Assembly (NCBI RefSeq): GCF_030272615.1
Contig: NC_081406.1
Span: forward strand, 242,847,218 to 242,911,217
Direction: 5' to 3'
Length of the DNA: 64,000 nucleotides
From: Cryptomeria japonica
Taxonomy: Eukaryota; Streptophyta; Pinopsida; Cupressales; Cupressaceae
Shown here: positions 1-11,667 of the stretch, piece after piece
How positions within the stretch are numbered: the first letter of the stretch is position 1
How the letters are laid out: each line of letters begins with the position of its first letter
Translations under genes and position numbers: made by a program
Notes under the pieces: model-generated
Told to the model about the DNA's origin: nothing
What the model saw: the letters and a program-made list of their open reading frames with translations, nothing else
Database searches by the model: none

Positions 1-3000
1 GCCTTAGCAACAGGTAGAATTACTTGTAAATCACCTATTTTTTATAATATTCTATGATCCCTTACACCTTTTTGTGAAAGGAAATAAATAGTTAATAACA
101 AAATACTAGCTTCAATATAAACATTCTTTTATGAAATATTTGTAGCCAATAAATATTGTGAAAGGAAATAAATATGTTACAAAATCAATTATAATGGGAT
201 AGCAAGACAAAATCCATGTCAAGCAAAATCCAACCATGTGAAGTCCAACCTCCTACATTGTCTATAAATCAAACTAAGTTGTATTCTCATCATAGGCATC
301 ACACACGAGTCAATTCACTATTTTGACCTAAATTTGCATTCATTTTGTGGTCAGCTTAAACATATTTCTTCTCATTGTTTTATAAGAATGAGTTAGCCTA
401 TGTTATGTGATACGGATCTCATATTTGCAATCTATTGCTAGGGATGATCCTAAAACTGTGTATACTATAAAATAGCAGATCTCCTAGATGTTGTGGTTTG
501 TGTTCCTAAGTTTGGTACAATATCTTTCCTTTTGAGCATAGGCTTTTTTGTTGTGAGAAAGAACCCAATATGCAAGATTCCTACTTATTCCTATTCTAGT
601 TCAACATTACAATTTAGTGGATGCAAGATGCAATCCTTGATATAGATGTGTGAAATCATATTTCAAGTGTGTATGCTCAAGGATAGTGATTTGTACATGG
701 CCTCATTATGATTGATTATATGATCTTTTTGTGTGTGCAATTACTAAGTTGAAAACCTAATAGGGTGACTTAGTGGAGGCTTGTGACAAAAAGCTACAAG
801 GGTGCCACCAAGTTAGTAGAGTTGTGATCACCACTCTTTACCAATGTGTTTTGGTACTTCCTATTTAGGGGCCCATATGTTGTTCTCTACTCTTTCCTCC
901 ACTAGTGGGTATTCACTTTCTCCTCTCTCATTTATGAAGGGTAAACTTGTAACTTGTGCTTTAATTTGAGTGATGCTTCAAAGCAATGATATGGTGAAGA
1001 GTTGATGTTGTTGAGGACTTGTGTCATCTTCTTTAGAGATGCATTGTGATGTAGATAGAATTTTGATGCTACTTGTGTGCATTGTAATGCATATTTGTTT
1101 AAGTTGTAGATTAGAGGGTGTTACAAATTGATTGTGTTAAACCTATTGTAAATTCTAATTGTGTGTGTGTGCCTTAGTTGCATTTTTGTGAGTGGCTAGG
1201 TTGCATTTGATGATGATGTTGCATATTGTCAATGTTGCCTTGTCTGTTTTGAGTAAATAATATGTTGGGATTGCTTGATTGCATGATTTAAGAGTTGCAT
1301 TTTTGTGATCATCAATTGTTGGCTAGAGTTTAAAATTTTCTTGATTGATGCACTTGTTGAGTTGGTACATTCCAGTTGGCTCATGGATGCCTTGTAACAC
1401 CCTAAATTATGGTTGTTAAATTCTTGTTGGTGACGATGACATTGATCTTGCACTTAATGCATGTGATGCTTGCACCAAATGATTTATTACAAATTTTGAT
1501 TGGTAGATAGTGGACATGCCCTTATTCCTCCTAAATGTGAATCTATTTGATTTGATTGCACTCATGTTTGCACCTAATGATCACTTGTGGCTACCTTAAC
1601 CAACATTGTTGCTTGATAGTTTGGTTTAATGTCACAAGTGGGCTAACACATATTTTCAAGTAAATTCAATGATAATTCAAAGTTGATTTAGAGTGAATAG
1701 TTGGAGAGTACTCATATTGTCTGCTTGTGGATTGCCTAGTTTTTATGCAAAAGTCGGATTTGGAGATTGGTCGTTTTGATATATATTAAACTTGCTTTAG
1801 ATGTCGACATGGAATGGCCTTAGAGACAATGAGAGTTGAGTCAATCCCATGCATTTAATTCTACTGTATTTGGACATTAATTACACCATTTTTAGTAGAG
1901 ATGGTCATTGGAAATGCTTAATGCATCATGATATTGGAGTGAGCATTAGTGATGACTGACTAATGGATAGTCAACATTTGAGCTGATCATTTTTATTGGA
2001 GAGTGACTACATTGATGATTGTGAGTGCAAATTCACCATTTTTCGAGATGGCTCTACATAGTAATAGAAAGGCCATCACGTTGGAAAGTGACATTTGTGA
2101 ATGTGTCACCTATATTTGTCGTTTAACAAGATCAAGGAATGCAATCATTCGAGTAGCTACTTGATGGCCATATCAAAAGCCAAGTCATCATATTTTGAGG
2201 TTTGACGGTTTTTTTTGGAAGTTGCAAATTTTTTTAGCATTGACATGAGCCTTGATTGGGTTGAGAATTTTTGATAACAAGACTGGTTAATCCACAAATG
2301 TATTAGTGTAGTTGTACATAATATTTGCTTCTTATTTTTGGAATTTCTTAGTTAATATGTACTTTAATTATACATATTTTTCTTCTTAGCACATCATGAT
2401 GATGTAGATCCATTGAAATACTCACTTGTGGCTTAGCTTGAGACTTAAGATTACATAGGGTTTGTTAGAGATAAACCTAAATCAAATTATTTGGAAATTA
2501 CTATTTTAATGTACTAAATGTGTGGTTATTGTAAACGGAACCGACCACTACATTTTAATGTTTATTGATATTCAAGACCTTTCTTTGATTCAACACACCC
2601 TTTAGTGGTTTCCCTTGAGAAAGGAAAACTACAATTGGGGAACAAATTAAAAGAGGAAATCAATATGCTAAGTTGATGTATAAAACAAAATTGCTACGAA
2701 GTCTTTGCCTGTATACAGCTGTCAACAGAGATTTGTACAACATTAAACTATACACATAAAATTCACACACATATATAACTTCTTTCTAGTACTTAATATG
2801 TTACTAGTAAATCTTAAAAGCTTGCCATTTACATAGTATATATTTAATTCTTGCAAGTGAAAATGTAAAGCCCATTCTATACAAACAGAACTCCATTTTT
2901 CAAAATGAATTTGTAAATGAAAAACATTCCATCCATGCATGGAAGGTATCTATATATATTATATATTATATATTGAAAACTAATTTCAAATATGATATTA

Positions 3001-3296
3001 ATTCTGAAAGACTAGATTCTGAAATCTTTGCCCTCCTTGCCTCTTCCAGGGCTACAGTTAGAATTGTTTCAACATTAGTTATAACTAGTTGAAATTACAA
3101 TAATTGATTGTAAGCAACCAGCGACAACGAGAATCCATAGAAAATTAACATCAGGGTATTGCAGGCAAATGGATTCTGCTGGAATGACACTGCATAAATA
3201 GTGCGACATAAAAATGACAATATATGCATCTCTTTATCTGCACTGAGCTATGGTGTTATCTTGCACAATTATGATTGTGCTCTATGCTTGTCTTTT
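1..3296. other. AT-rich flank without recognisable gene
   Basis: No coding exon, RNA gene or transposon protein could be recognised on either strand. Open frames here are short and show no family motifs. The right end is the 3' flank or 3' UTR of the minus-strand DUF1350 gene, whose stop codon lies at 3297-3299. A short AT dinucleotide-rich tract lies around 2950-2975. Old, fully decayed repeats cannot be excluded. Confidence 0.5.
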
Positions 3297-3428
3297 TTAG
3301 TTCAGACTCTCACACCAGGCAGAAATTGTCTTGACCAACTTTCTAATGTCATTTAGAGCCGCACCTTTAAAACTCTGAGCAACAGCATCAGCTGGAGTGT
3401 ACAAGTCACCTACTTGCCAGTTTAAGTC
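3297..3428 (-). CDS. DUF1350 gene, terminal exon
   Basis: This exon encodes 43 residues plus TAA (3297-3299). The acceptor AG is at 3429-3430, preceded by a pyrimidine-rich stretch on the minus strand. The product starts DLNWQVGDLYTPADAV and ends ISAWCESLN, matching the usual C-terminus of the family (W..G..YTP.DA, then a short helix). Confidence 0.8.
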   Translation of the reverse strand, partial: DLNWQVGDLYTPADAVAQSFKGAALNDIRKLVKTISAWCESLN

Positions 3429-6400
3429 CTGTGAATGTGTTAATCCATACATTAGTCTCTCAAGAGAGAAAAAATTATAAAGAATTTATATTAACTAAAA
3501 ACTTAAAACGAGGTCTATGAATAAAAAATATGATATAAACAATCTATAAGATTCTGAATGTCTCATCCAATGCTTGGTGCAGAAAAAGTCGAATTGGCCT
3601 AAAGTAGATGATCAATGAACACCTTGTTTCACTTCTTAACAAACTATAGGCAGCTGATGAGTAGAATTTTAAACCCTATATGGATGCATCTATTTCTTGT
3701 GATGAAGCCAAAAATTTTCTTTCTAATGGTGTGATGAGCACTTAAAGGAATAAATCTTGCCTCTCCCTATGAAAGAATCCTAGGCGAGTCTATACAGATA
3801 AATTCATTATAAAAGATGAATATTATTGATAGATAATGGGGCTCATTTAAATTGAAAAATTTCTCTCCCTTATTTATAATACCATATATTTTAGAGGCTT
3901 GGATATATTTTGTAGGAAATTTATTTCAGCTGATCGTTATAATTAATTTAGACTGAAATCACAATTCCTCACTCTATACACTTATTCCTCTAACAAGTTT
4001 TCTAATGTGCAATCTAACTATATTGTAACTGTTTTGGTGTAACAGTACTCATTACACATGAATGCATAATTTTCATTAAGTATGGTCTTTAAACAATTGA
4101 AGAGTTCTATCAGAAATGTTGGCAGTGCCCATCCTCTATAAATCATTATACCAGAAAGAACCTTGCTGAGACAACCACTATTTGCAAGCTCAGCTAGCAA
4201 AATCTCGTTTAATCTTAAGGGAATGCCGATGACATGTTATCTCTCCAAGAAAAATGATCTGGGATACCTTTAAAACTCTCCAGAGAAAACGTTGGTGACA
4301 CTCATTTTGAGACCATGCAAATGCATATCCAAAGTAAATCACATGAAATAGGAGAGCACGTGATATATTGTAGAGGATACAAATGAAGAAACTGAAATCT
4401 CCTCCACAAAGATATTGGCTACAACACGCCCAAGTTTTCTTTCAAATCAGAGCCTACCTTTTTATTTCTTTGTTTTATTTTCAGGGTGTAAATGGTTTTA
4501 TTTTTGTATTTATTTGGGTTTATTTCTGGGTCTGGCTGTGAGACAATTTCTCATACTGAAGAAGATACTGTCATTGATATTATAGCTGGTTCTATAATAT
4601 CAATGACAGTATCTTCTTCAATCTTCATTTGCTCTTCCTTTGGAAGCACATGAGTGCATTCAACACCATCACTAGCTCCATAAGAAACATCAAGAGATTC
4701 ATCATGCACAACCTCAATTACTATTTTTTCATCTTCTTCCGACATTGGTCTCAAGGACAAATAATTGTTGAACTTCTGAACCCATGATCTAGAAGAACAC
4801 TTATCATTACCATCAAAGTGGGCTAGAGTAACCTTTCCAAGAGCTTGTTGATAGTCTCTCGGAACATGAGGGCGGTTATCATATCTTCTACCTCTCTTCA
4901 TCTTTTGATTCATGAACTGGTCCAAAGTGAGGATATTCCAGATCTCAGCAGGAAGGGAAGCATACTCCATGTAACTATTCCTTATTTCATCCACTGTTGG
5001 TATCTCAATTTCAACTTGAGGCACTTCCTTGGGTAGGAAGACGGGTTGCAAAGGTCTTGAAACTGACCCTCCAGGTGTTCCTCCATTGTTGCTCCCACGG
5101 TTACTCCCGTTTCTATTTCCTCTAGGGTTATTATAAATTCTAGCTTCAGGTCCATTAGTGGGCTGATTAGGAGTCCCACCATAATCTGATTAAGTTTGGC
5201 CAGCAATTGGGACATCATGTCCATTATAGTTTCAAACTTTCTTTCCACTCTAGCAACAGGAGCCTCATTTTGTTCTACAGTTCTCTCGGCCTCTTTGTTT
5301 CTCAAATCCTCTGAAAAGGTCTCTTCAGCTGGCACTGCAGAAATCTGATATTGTTGTCTCCTTTGTTCTTTGTTATAGTAACATATGTCTCTGTCACTCA
5401 TGGAGAATTCTGATCACTCTGAATTCACAGGCTAACAGGAAAACCAGCTATGATACCACTATAATATGCTCCTTAATTTTTTTCAATTATTTCAATTTAC
5501 AATCAACACAAACACCCGTTAGGGTTAGAAAATGAAATCCAATACTGTTGAAAGTAACCCTTTCTACCTTTTGATCATCGAGAGCACAATCTAGGAGGGT
5601 GAGAGCATATAATGTTGAGGGGATCGTTAGATGCAAGAAACTGAAATTGATTACAATACTTGGGCAGCAAGCCAGCCCCTTCCACTTTTCAGCGGGATAA
5701 TGAGAATACTGAAAGATCACTTGGCGGTAAACCAACCAAGGACAAGCCAAGAAACTGAAGTAGCAATCACTCAACTGCTTATCTAGCGAGAGGACTAGAA
5801 ATGAAATTACAATCAACTCTATCACTTATGCAGCGGGAGGACAGTATTACAATTTTCAAAGTAGGCGGCAAAGCCAACCTCTTCCACTTATGAAGTGGGA
5901 CTAAGAGCAATGATTCAATTATATAGCTATTAGTACTACTAACCAACTTTACAATGCATAACATGGATTACAAATTAAGAGAAATCACTATCCCAAAGAT
6001 AGGTGGCAAGGCTAGCCTCTTCCACTTTGCAGTGGGTCTAAGAAAGATCAATAGAAATTGTTGTTAGTACTAGTACCAGCATTACAATATGAATCATAGA
6101 AGATAAGAATGAAGAACCAACAACTGCAAACAATTACCAAGATCTTTCTCTCTACTCCAAAAAACCCACACTCTCTAAAACCAACTCCACACAAGAAAGA
6201 CACTCCAAAATCAAAAATCTCTAAATTTGATATATTCCCAACACGCTGAAAACACATAAACTAGCAGGCTAAGAACTCACTAATTTACTCATAACTCTTT
6301 CCACACTCTTTAGAATCACTTCCAAACAGATGCAAATGAGAGATACAATGATGGCGATAAGGATGGAAATGAAAGACATCAACTAACAATGCCCAAACCC

Positions 6401-8759
6401 ATGGCACGCAACCCAAAGCACTCCCAACATAAAGCGTTTATAAAAGAAAACTTTGACTTGCATAATAAAATTCAATACTCCAAGAAAACCAACGAAAACT
6501 TACAAGATGAATTGCTCATGGCATAGGAAATGAATGAGAAAATACCCAAAACAAACAGACACTTGAGCAGGAAGATATGACTGAAAATCAACTACAGCCA
6601 CTCCAAAAACCAGCAAACTAAACACACCCAACACACCAAAAATTGAAAATCTCTCAATCACTTCGATCAGCACAATCTATCTCTCTGGATGAGAGATAGT
6701 CACAAATAATCAGCTAGGCACTGTCTTTCAAGTGCGAAACTAATGGTTGCTAGGAAACTCTCAACTTCGAAGCTCAACTCTGGCACCAATTCGGTAGCAC
6801 TTCATTACAAATATTCATGGATACCAAAAAACAAGAGCCCAACACTCTTATTTATAGATTTTGAAGGCTTAAATTCAAATTTAAATGGCGCCAAATTCCC
6901 CTTATTTCACTTTCATTTCATTTCATGACACCCTCCCCCCTTAAATCGAACTTTTGGAGATAATTTAAGGTGTATAAAATAATAATAATAATATAATTGA
7001 ACTTTGACGCCCCATCTCAATGTCTCCTAGTCGCACTTTTTTGAAGGTCACCAAGTTATAAAATAATAACATTAAACATAAAATACACTAATCCTTGGCG
7101 CCACTTGACTTAGGAAATAAAAAATAATACTTCTCCCTTCCTAAGTCATCCAACCAAATATTAAAACCTCAAGCTAAGGTATTAATATATATCAAAATTA
7201 CTTCTCAAATACTGATTATTGCCAAAATGAGCTGGGGATTGAAATGTTGGAAATCACCAAAACTGAACTGAGTTGGAGGTCTCAACTTAACTGCTAAAAG
7301 TAGTCATCTGAGTGAACACAGAATCCTGCCCAAAATAATATTGCCGGATATAGCCACTAAGCTGAGCTACAAAACCCCTGCCAGAAATAGTACTTACTCT
7401 AAATAGCATATTGCCAAAAATAGTAAGTGTTTCCAAAGTGATTTTTACCACATTCTGAGCCGCTGCCAAACTTAGTAAAAATAGTAAGTTCTAAAAAGGT
7501 CCTCAGATTGAAATTGCATGTTATACCATAGTAGAATTCACAAAAACCCAGAAAACCTAGAGAACTCAACTGCTTCTACCTCCACTTACTAAAAATAGTA
7601 AGTCAATCAAACTCCATAACTTGCTATGCATGTACCCTCACTACAAAGCTTTCTGAAAACCCAGAAGGAATCTAGAACCCAAACTGACAAATTCCAACAT
7701 GCAAGCCTTCGAAAATGCATAAATGTCCTCCCAAAGGTAGGAAACACTAATTTCTGCTTCCGACTAGCCCATGGGTCTCCAGAATAAGCTAACGGTCCCC
7801 AAAACAAACTAGAGCGGAAAAGGGGACATTACAAAAGGTCTCAATTGAGTCGAATATTTGTTCCTCATAGTTTTGATTATTATTATTTAGATCCCTTTAA
7901 TGAGGTGAATTGTTCCATAATGCACAAAAGAATGATTAAAAGAAGTAGAATGTTATTCGATGAAGTAAGTAGGAATCACACTTCATTTAAAGAGCATAAC
8001 AACCAGAAGTTGTAAGCATCCCCTTACTGAATAATAATGCACAATACGGTTTTAAAAAGACATCCATGGAGAAGAAAAATCTAACATAGAAGAAATGGAA
8101 CTTAATATGATGCTTACCTGTCCACATGGTGTGAGATGGGTTCCATTCACTACTACTTTCGATAAAGTACCACCAATCTCATCAACACGAGGTCTTAAAA
8201 TTTCTTCAAGTTGGTCTGTTTCATCAATAGCATCAATGTTGAACTTAACCTGCATTTCATCATCAAAATCAGAAGGAAAGCAACATATGTACAAGAAAAC
8301 ATCTACCTTAAGAATATTAAAATTATAGTTTCAGGCAGGGATACAATTGCAAAGATTATACCAGCAATGTCCCTGAAACTCTATAACAGTTCCTGATGGT
8401 TTCCCGATTCTCTGAAGGTGTCGGTGTAAACTCCGATGTGCCTTGAGTGATCTAAGTATGTCATGAACATGTAATAATTTCAGGAAAATGAATATTTAAT
8501 AGCTTTCATGGAATTGCTAAATAAAGGAATCAAGCAAATAAAATACCTTCATTTTGTCAGAAATTCAAGTATGAACTGAAACCTTGTACAGACAAGAAGA
8601 GGACTCACCCATACAAGAACATGCAATATATCATAGACCTTACCTGATTCATGACTGAGGGTAGTTGCTCACTAAATCTAGTTAGTGATAATATTGCTTC
8701 TGGGTTATATTGTTCAAGCATTGGCCCTGCAGCTTCTATCATTGTCCTTAAAGCATCTC
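3297..8759 (-). CDS. DUF1350-family protein, 3' part of gene (4 exons seen)
   Basis: C-terminal half of a plant DUF1350 (alpha/beta-hydrolase-like, function unknown) protein. Four exons read in order on the minus strand: 8759-8644, 8451-8362, 8249-8118 and 3428-3297. They join in one frame with GT/AG borders throughout and end in TAA. Family signatures as I remember them: SEFTPTPSEN in the second exon, TLL|VKFNIDAIDETD across the second junction, RPRVDEIGG, then GTHLTPCGQ|DLNWQVGDLYTP across the last junction. Introns are 192 nt, 112 nt and 4,689 nt; the long one contains a chromovirus remnant (4551-7833). The first visible exon begins with a split codon, so more exons must lie upstream, but none could be identified before the copia element at about 10 kb. 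The frame is uninterrupted over 155 residues, unlike every TE ORF around it, which suggests a functional gene. Assignment rests on remembered family motifs, not on a search. Confidence 0.8.
4551..5401 (-). pseudogene. truncated chromovirus gag N-terminus
   Basis: Reverse-strand remnant of the start of gag. It is clearly homologous to the H1 gag at 34977-36137: both share a start reading about DI.YYN.EQRRQ, then the EETFSE and MMDMMSQ stretches, the linker ending in LPAEIWNILTLDQFMNQK, and PRDYQQALGKVTLAHFDG, WVQKFNNYLSL. Two overlapping frames (5401-4982 and 5051-4551) show a frameshift near 5050-5150. Homology to H1 stops at about 4740, just after MSEEDE; the remaining 190 nt are of unknown origin and end in a perfect foldback. 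No protease, RT or integrase follows, so the element is 3'-truncated inside the DUF1350 intron. Confidence 0.75.
4557..4620. repeat. perfect 29-bp inverted repeat, 6-nt loop
   Basis: Left arm 4557-4585, loop 4586-4591 and right arm 4592-4620 are perfectly complementary by eye. It sits at the distal edge of the truncated reverse-strand gag remnant and is read through in the gag-derived open frame. A foldback of this kind is typical of template switching or repair at a truncation point. Confidence 0.9.
5444..5458 (-). other. primer-binding site of truncated chromovirus
   Basis: On the minus strand this reads TGGTATCATAGCTGG. It lies two bases beyond the LTR end and is a one-mismatch version of the initiator-Met-tRNA primer site TGGTATCAGAGC used by H1 and G2. 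Confidence 0.75.
5460..7833 (-). mobile_element. chromovirus (H family) LTR, reverse strand
   Basis: The LTR begins TGTAATGTCCCC on the minus strand at 7833 and ends at about 5460 beside the primer site. Its last ~250 bp match the H1 LTR end: the CTCAACA..ATGCTCTCACCCTCCTAGATTG block, then TTACTTTCA, then a run into AAAATTAAGG. Several copies of the family palindrome CTTACTATTTTTAGTAAG (in variant forms) lie at about 7390-7600. At about 2.37 kb it is longer than the H1 LTR (2.1 kb). The 5' flank after 7833 reads AAAGG; no matching duplication is visible because the other end is lost. Confidence 0.75.
8118..8249 (-). CDS. DUF1350 gene, penultimate exon
   Basis: This exon encodes 44 residues in phase 0 at both ends. 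The acceptor follows ATGCAG (8250-8251 on the plus strand) and the donor GTAAGC starts at 8117. It contains VKFNIDAIDETDQLEE and the conserved GTHLTPCGQ motif. An open frame continues upstream of the exon but is intronic. Confidence 0.85.
8362..8451 (-). CDS. DUF1350 gene, exon with EFTPTP motif
   Basis: This exon encodes 30 residues in phase 0. The acceptor is TTAG ending at 8452 and the donor is GTATAA starting at 8361. The product, with SEFTPTPSENRETIR and YRVSGTLL, bridges exactly to VKFN in the next exon. The other two frames of this stretch give no family match, which decided the frame. Confidence 0.8.
8644..8759 (-). CDS. DUF1350 gene, first visible exon
   Basis: This exon has 116 nt: two bases of a split codon, then 38 codons (DALRTMIEAAGPMLEQ ... 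LPSVMNQ), ending in phase 0 before donor GTAAGG at 8643. The acceptor CAG lies at 8760-8762. A preceding exon ending in phase 1 is required. A weak candidate near 9146 (acceptor TTTGCAG, reading ETASG) would be only about 13 nt and is not called. Confidence 0.7.
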
Positions 8760-10026
8760 CTGTCAAGGTAAAGCTTTACGTCTTGTCAGCAGTCTTGCAC
8801 CATTGTACTTTAAACATAAATTCTAGAATGTGTTACAAAGAAATGTCTTTACCAATATATGAAAGAAGAAATTAACACTTCCAATATTTGAAGTCAGTAT
8901 GAATTCAAAATAATGACTTCTACAAACAAAACTAAGTCAAGAAAAACACAAACCACAAAAGAGATTATGAAACACACACCCAAAAAAACATTAGAGCAAG
9001 AGAAAATTCAAACAATACTATTTTATTGATGATGGATTTTAAAAAAAAGAAGCTTTCCTAATTCTAGTTATCAACTTTAGAGTGCTGGAATTAAAAAAAT
9101 TTAACAGGTTTTTTAACGAATCGATGTAACCACTAGCTGTTTCCTGCAAATAACAAGAAGCACAATCCAATTTGACGGAAGGCATTGTCATAGTGACATA
9201 GAGGGATAGACAAACAAGATTATGGATACTAAGATCATTCTCTCCAAAATATTTGTTCTTTCTTAAGCACAACGTAGAGGATTTATCTCATCTCACAAGC
9301 AAGTTGAATAAGAGAGTAACTTCTTTCAATCATTTTGTGTATAATTGCATTCTTAAAGGTGCTTTCCCTAAAGGAATCACACCATTATGAATGGAGCAAA
9401 AAACTTTAAATCTTTAATGTAGAACAATCAAGAGTAGTGAGGTTATGGCCCCATACAATTATCACAAAGGGTTGTGATTGGTAAGAAGGATGGATGACAG
9501 CATTTAATTTATTTTCTCTGCTACAACTATATCAAGAGTCGTGCAGTTGGGTTAGAAAATCCAGTCAATATTTTTTAATAAAATATGCAATTAATATTAA
9601 TCACTTTCAACTGTAATACTCAAAATATTATTGAATAAGAACAACACAATAAACTTCTCAAGTAAACTCTGAATCTGCAAGCAAATAATAATAGATATCT
9701 TCCCCAAACTTGAAACTCACACCCACAACTGAAAGCAATACATAAATAATAACAAATTGTAGACAATTTTTGACTTATTGTTGATGACTCAACTTTTGAT
9801 ATCCCTTTAATATTCACCAAATATGTAAAAAGGCAACCTAGCAACTCATACGAGTCCACCCTTATTAACCCAACAGCTGATAAAGTCAGCGATCCCATTT
9901 TTTTTACTTGTAAGGTATCAACCTTGTCTCCAAAATACCATGCAATCCTTCTAAACTTTAAACGTTTCCCATATTAAGTCATATGGATAGCAAGGAGATG
10001 GGCAATTAACTTTAGAAAAAGATACA
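8760..10026. other. intron/5' region of DUF1350 gene, no exon recognised
   Basis: This stretch should contain upstream intron and exons of the minus-strand gene. Open frames at 9039-9272 and 9620-9898 (minus) have no family motifs. No transposon protein was recognised. Confidence 0.4.
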
Positions 10027-10237
10027 TGTTGGTATATTCCACCATTGTCCATCCGTGCATAGTTTGTTTCTCATTTGTTTTGATTTGCTATTGTCTTGTA
10101 GTGTATTTAGGAATTGATTTGGTAATTTGTTGAACCCGTGCAAACACATGGGTTATCTCCTATATTCTTTCTATAAATACATGATTACAATGTAAAAGAG
10201 ATCAATTTGATGGCTCTACAAAACTTAATATGGTACA
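10027..10237 (+). mobile_element. possible copia 5' LTR remnant
   Basis: It starts TGTTGGTATATTCC, contains a TATA-like TCTATAAATA at about 10170, and ends just upstream of the copia gag coding region. No paired 3' LTR is visible in the window and no clear primer site follows, so the call rests on position and LTR-like composition only. Confidence 0.35.
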
Positions 10238-11222
10238 GATGCATGGGACAAGCTAAAGACAGTGTATGAGGTGAAGAATCAGAATCAGATCCTAAATTTG
10301 GAGAGTCAGCTTCATAGTCTTAAGATGAAGAATGGAGAACATTTAGCTTCTCGAAAGGATTGCAAAGTTGAGATCCTTAAAAGCATTGGGAGAAAGACTA
10401 AGGATGCAGTTTTGGTGCCTATTGTTTTATTGGCACTACCATCCAGATACAAAGTGTTTGTGACAACTTTGAATGTCACGGAAACGACACCCGCTTTTGA
10501 GAAGCTTGTCAATTTACTTCAAAAAGAAGAGTCTATCAGCAATGATCATAGTGAGGAGGATCATGCCATGACATCACGTCATAAAGGCAAGGAGACTATG
10601 CAGCAATTCAATATACCTTCCAAATCTAGAAATTTCTCCAGACCTCAGAAGAAGTGTCCAATCTGTGATAGAGTTGGACAAGTTGTGAAAAATTGTTGGT
10701 ACAACTCCTTCACCAAAGGAGCCTCCAACAAACCACCTCAAAAGAAGCCATTTCAACGTGACAAACCTCGGTGGGAGTAGAAGAACAAACAAAAGCAAGA
10801 AAGCAATTTTGCTGAAGTAGATGATTCTCCGGAAGAGGAATACGTGCTGTCAGCCCACACTTCAGAAGATGGTTCACAATCCACCTCAATATGGTATGTG
10901 GACTCTGATGCAACAAAGTACATGACGGGACAGAAGAAGTGGTTTCTCACATTGAAACCTCATCATGGTATAGTCACTCTTGGAGATAATACTGTCCATG
11001 ACATTTAAGGTATTGGTGACATCTCTTTACAGTTTGGCATACATAAGTGTAGATTTACTAATGTTTTGTATGTGCCAGGACTTACCAAAAATCTTCTTCC
11101 TATTAATCAATTTCTTGATGATAATCTTAGGATTGAATTTGATTAAAATCAAGATAAAAATGTTTGTCTTATCAAAGATAAGTCTAAGCATGCCAAGATT
11201 GTTGCTAGTGCTATTGAGGTTG
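10238..11222 (+). pseudogene. Ty1/copia gag and start of protease, broken
   Basis: Copia gag (UBN2-type) beginning DAWDKLKTVYEVKNQ, without its N-terminal part. A degenerate zinc knuckle follows near 10650-10700 (C-x2-C-x4-Q-x4-C, the His replaced by Gln). After a TAG at 10778 the frame continues into the protease region (SIWYVDSDATKYMTG), where the catalytic DSGA reads DSDA. The core VLYVPGLTKNLL block follows at about 11065-11100. The element is cut at 11222 by the 11223-15814 insertion. It is decayed and cannot encode a working protease. Confidence 0.85.
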
Positions 11223-11667
11223 TGTTGTGACGTTTTCACACATCGCCCCATTGCAAATGGGGACCCATGTTTTTTGCTCCTTTTGTTCGTTTTCGCTTTG
11301 CTTTTTTAGGGTTTTGTTAGTTTGTTAGTTGTCTGGATTTAGGGTCAAGCCTTAGGGTTTTAATTACCGTCTTTTCGGGCCAGAATCCAGTCAGTTTTGA
11401 GAGCTTTTTGAATTTCCTTTTCTAGAATGCAAATTTTGAATGCAATGAATTCGCCAGAATGGTCTAATTTTCAATTGGAATGTTGATGCAGAGCTTAAAT
11501 TTGTCTAAGTGTTGAAGATGAAATGTGATTTTTTTGTCCAATTGAATATTTTTGACCAAATTTTGACTTTTTTGAATTTTGATCCTAGGCATTTCAAATG
11601 ATTTGTTTTCGCCTTGTGAAGTGATAAAATGTGTAAAATCATGATATTTTGGCCTGTAGGAGCAAAA

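Noticed and set aside
1-3296. tRNA or other RNA genes
   Set aside because: Scanned for tRNA A/B-box-like pairs and known snRNA starts by eye; nothing convincing.
8095-8396. Plus-strand frames over the DUF1350 exons
   Set aside because: Antisense of exons that have correct splice sites and family motifs on the minus strand.
9134-9146. 13-nt exon (ETASG) joining to 8759 in phase 1
   Set aside because: The phase fits and the acceptor is good, but the donor is weak and the exon implausibly short; kept only as a remark.
9620-9898. 92-residue minus-strand open frame as an upstream DUF1350 exon
   Set aside because: It has no family motif, the phase does not fit the next exon, and composition looks intronic.
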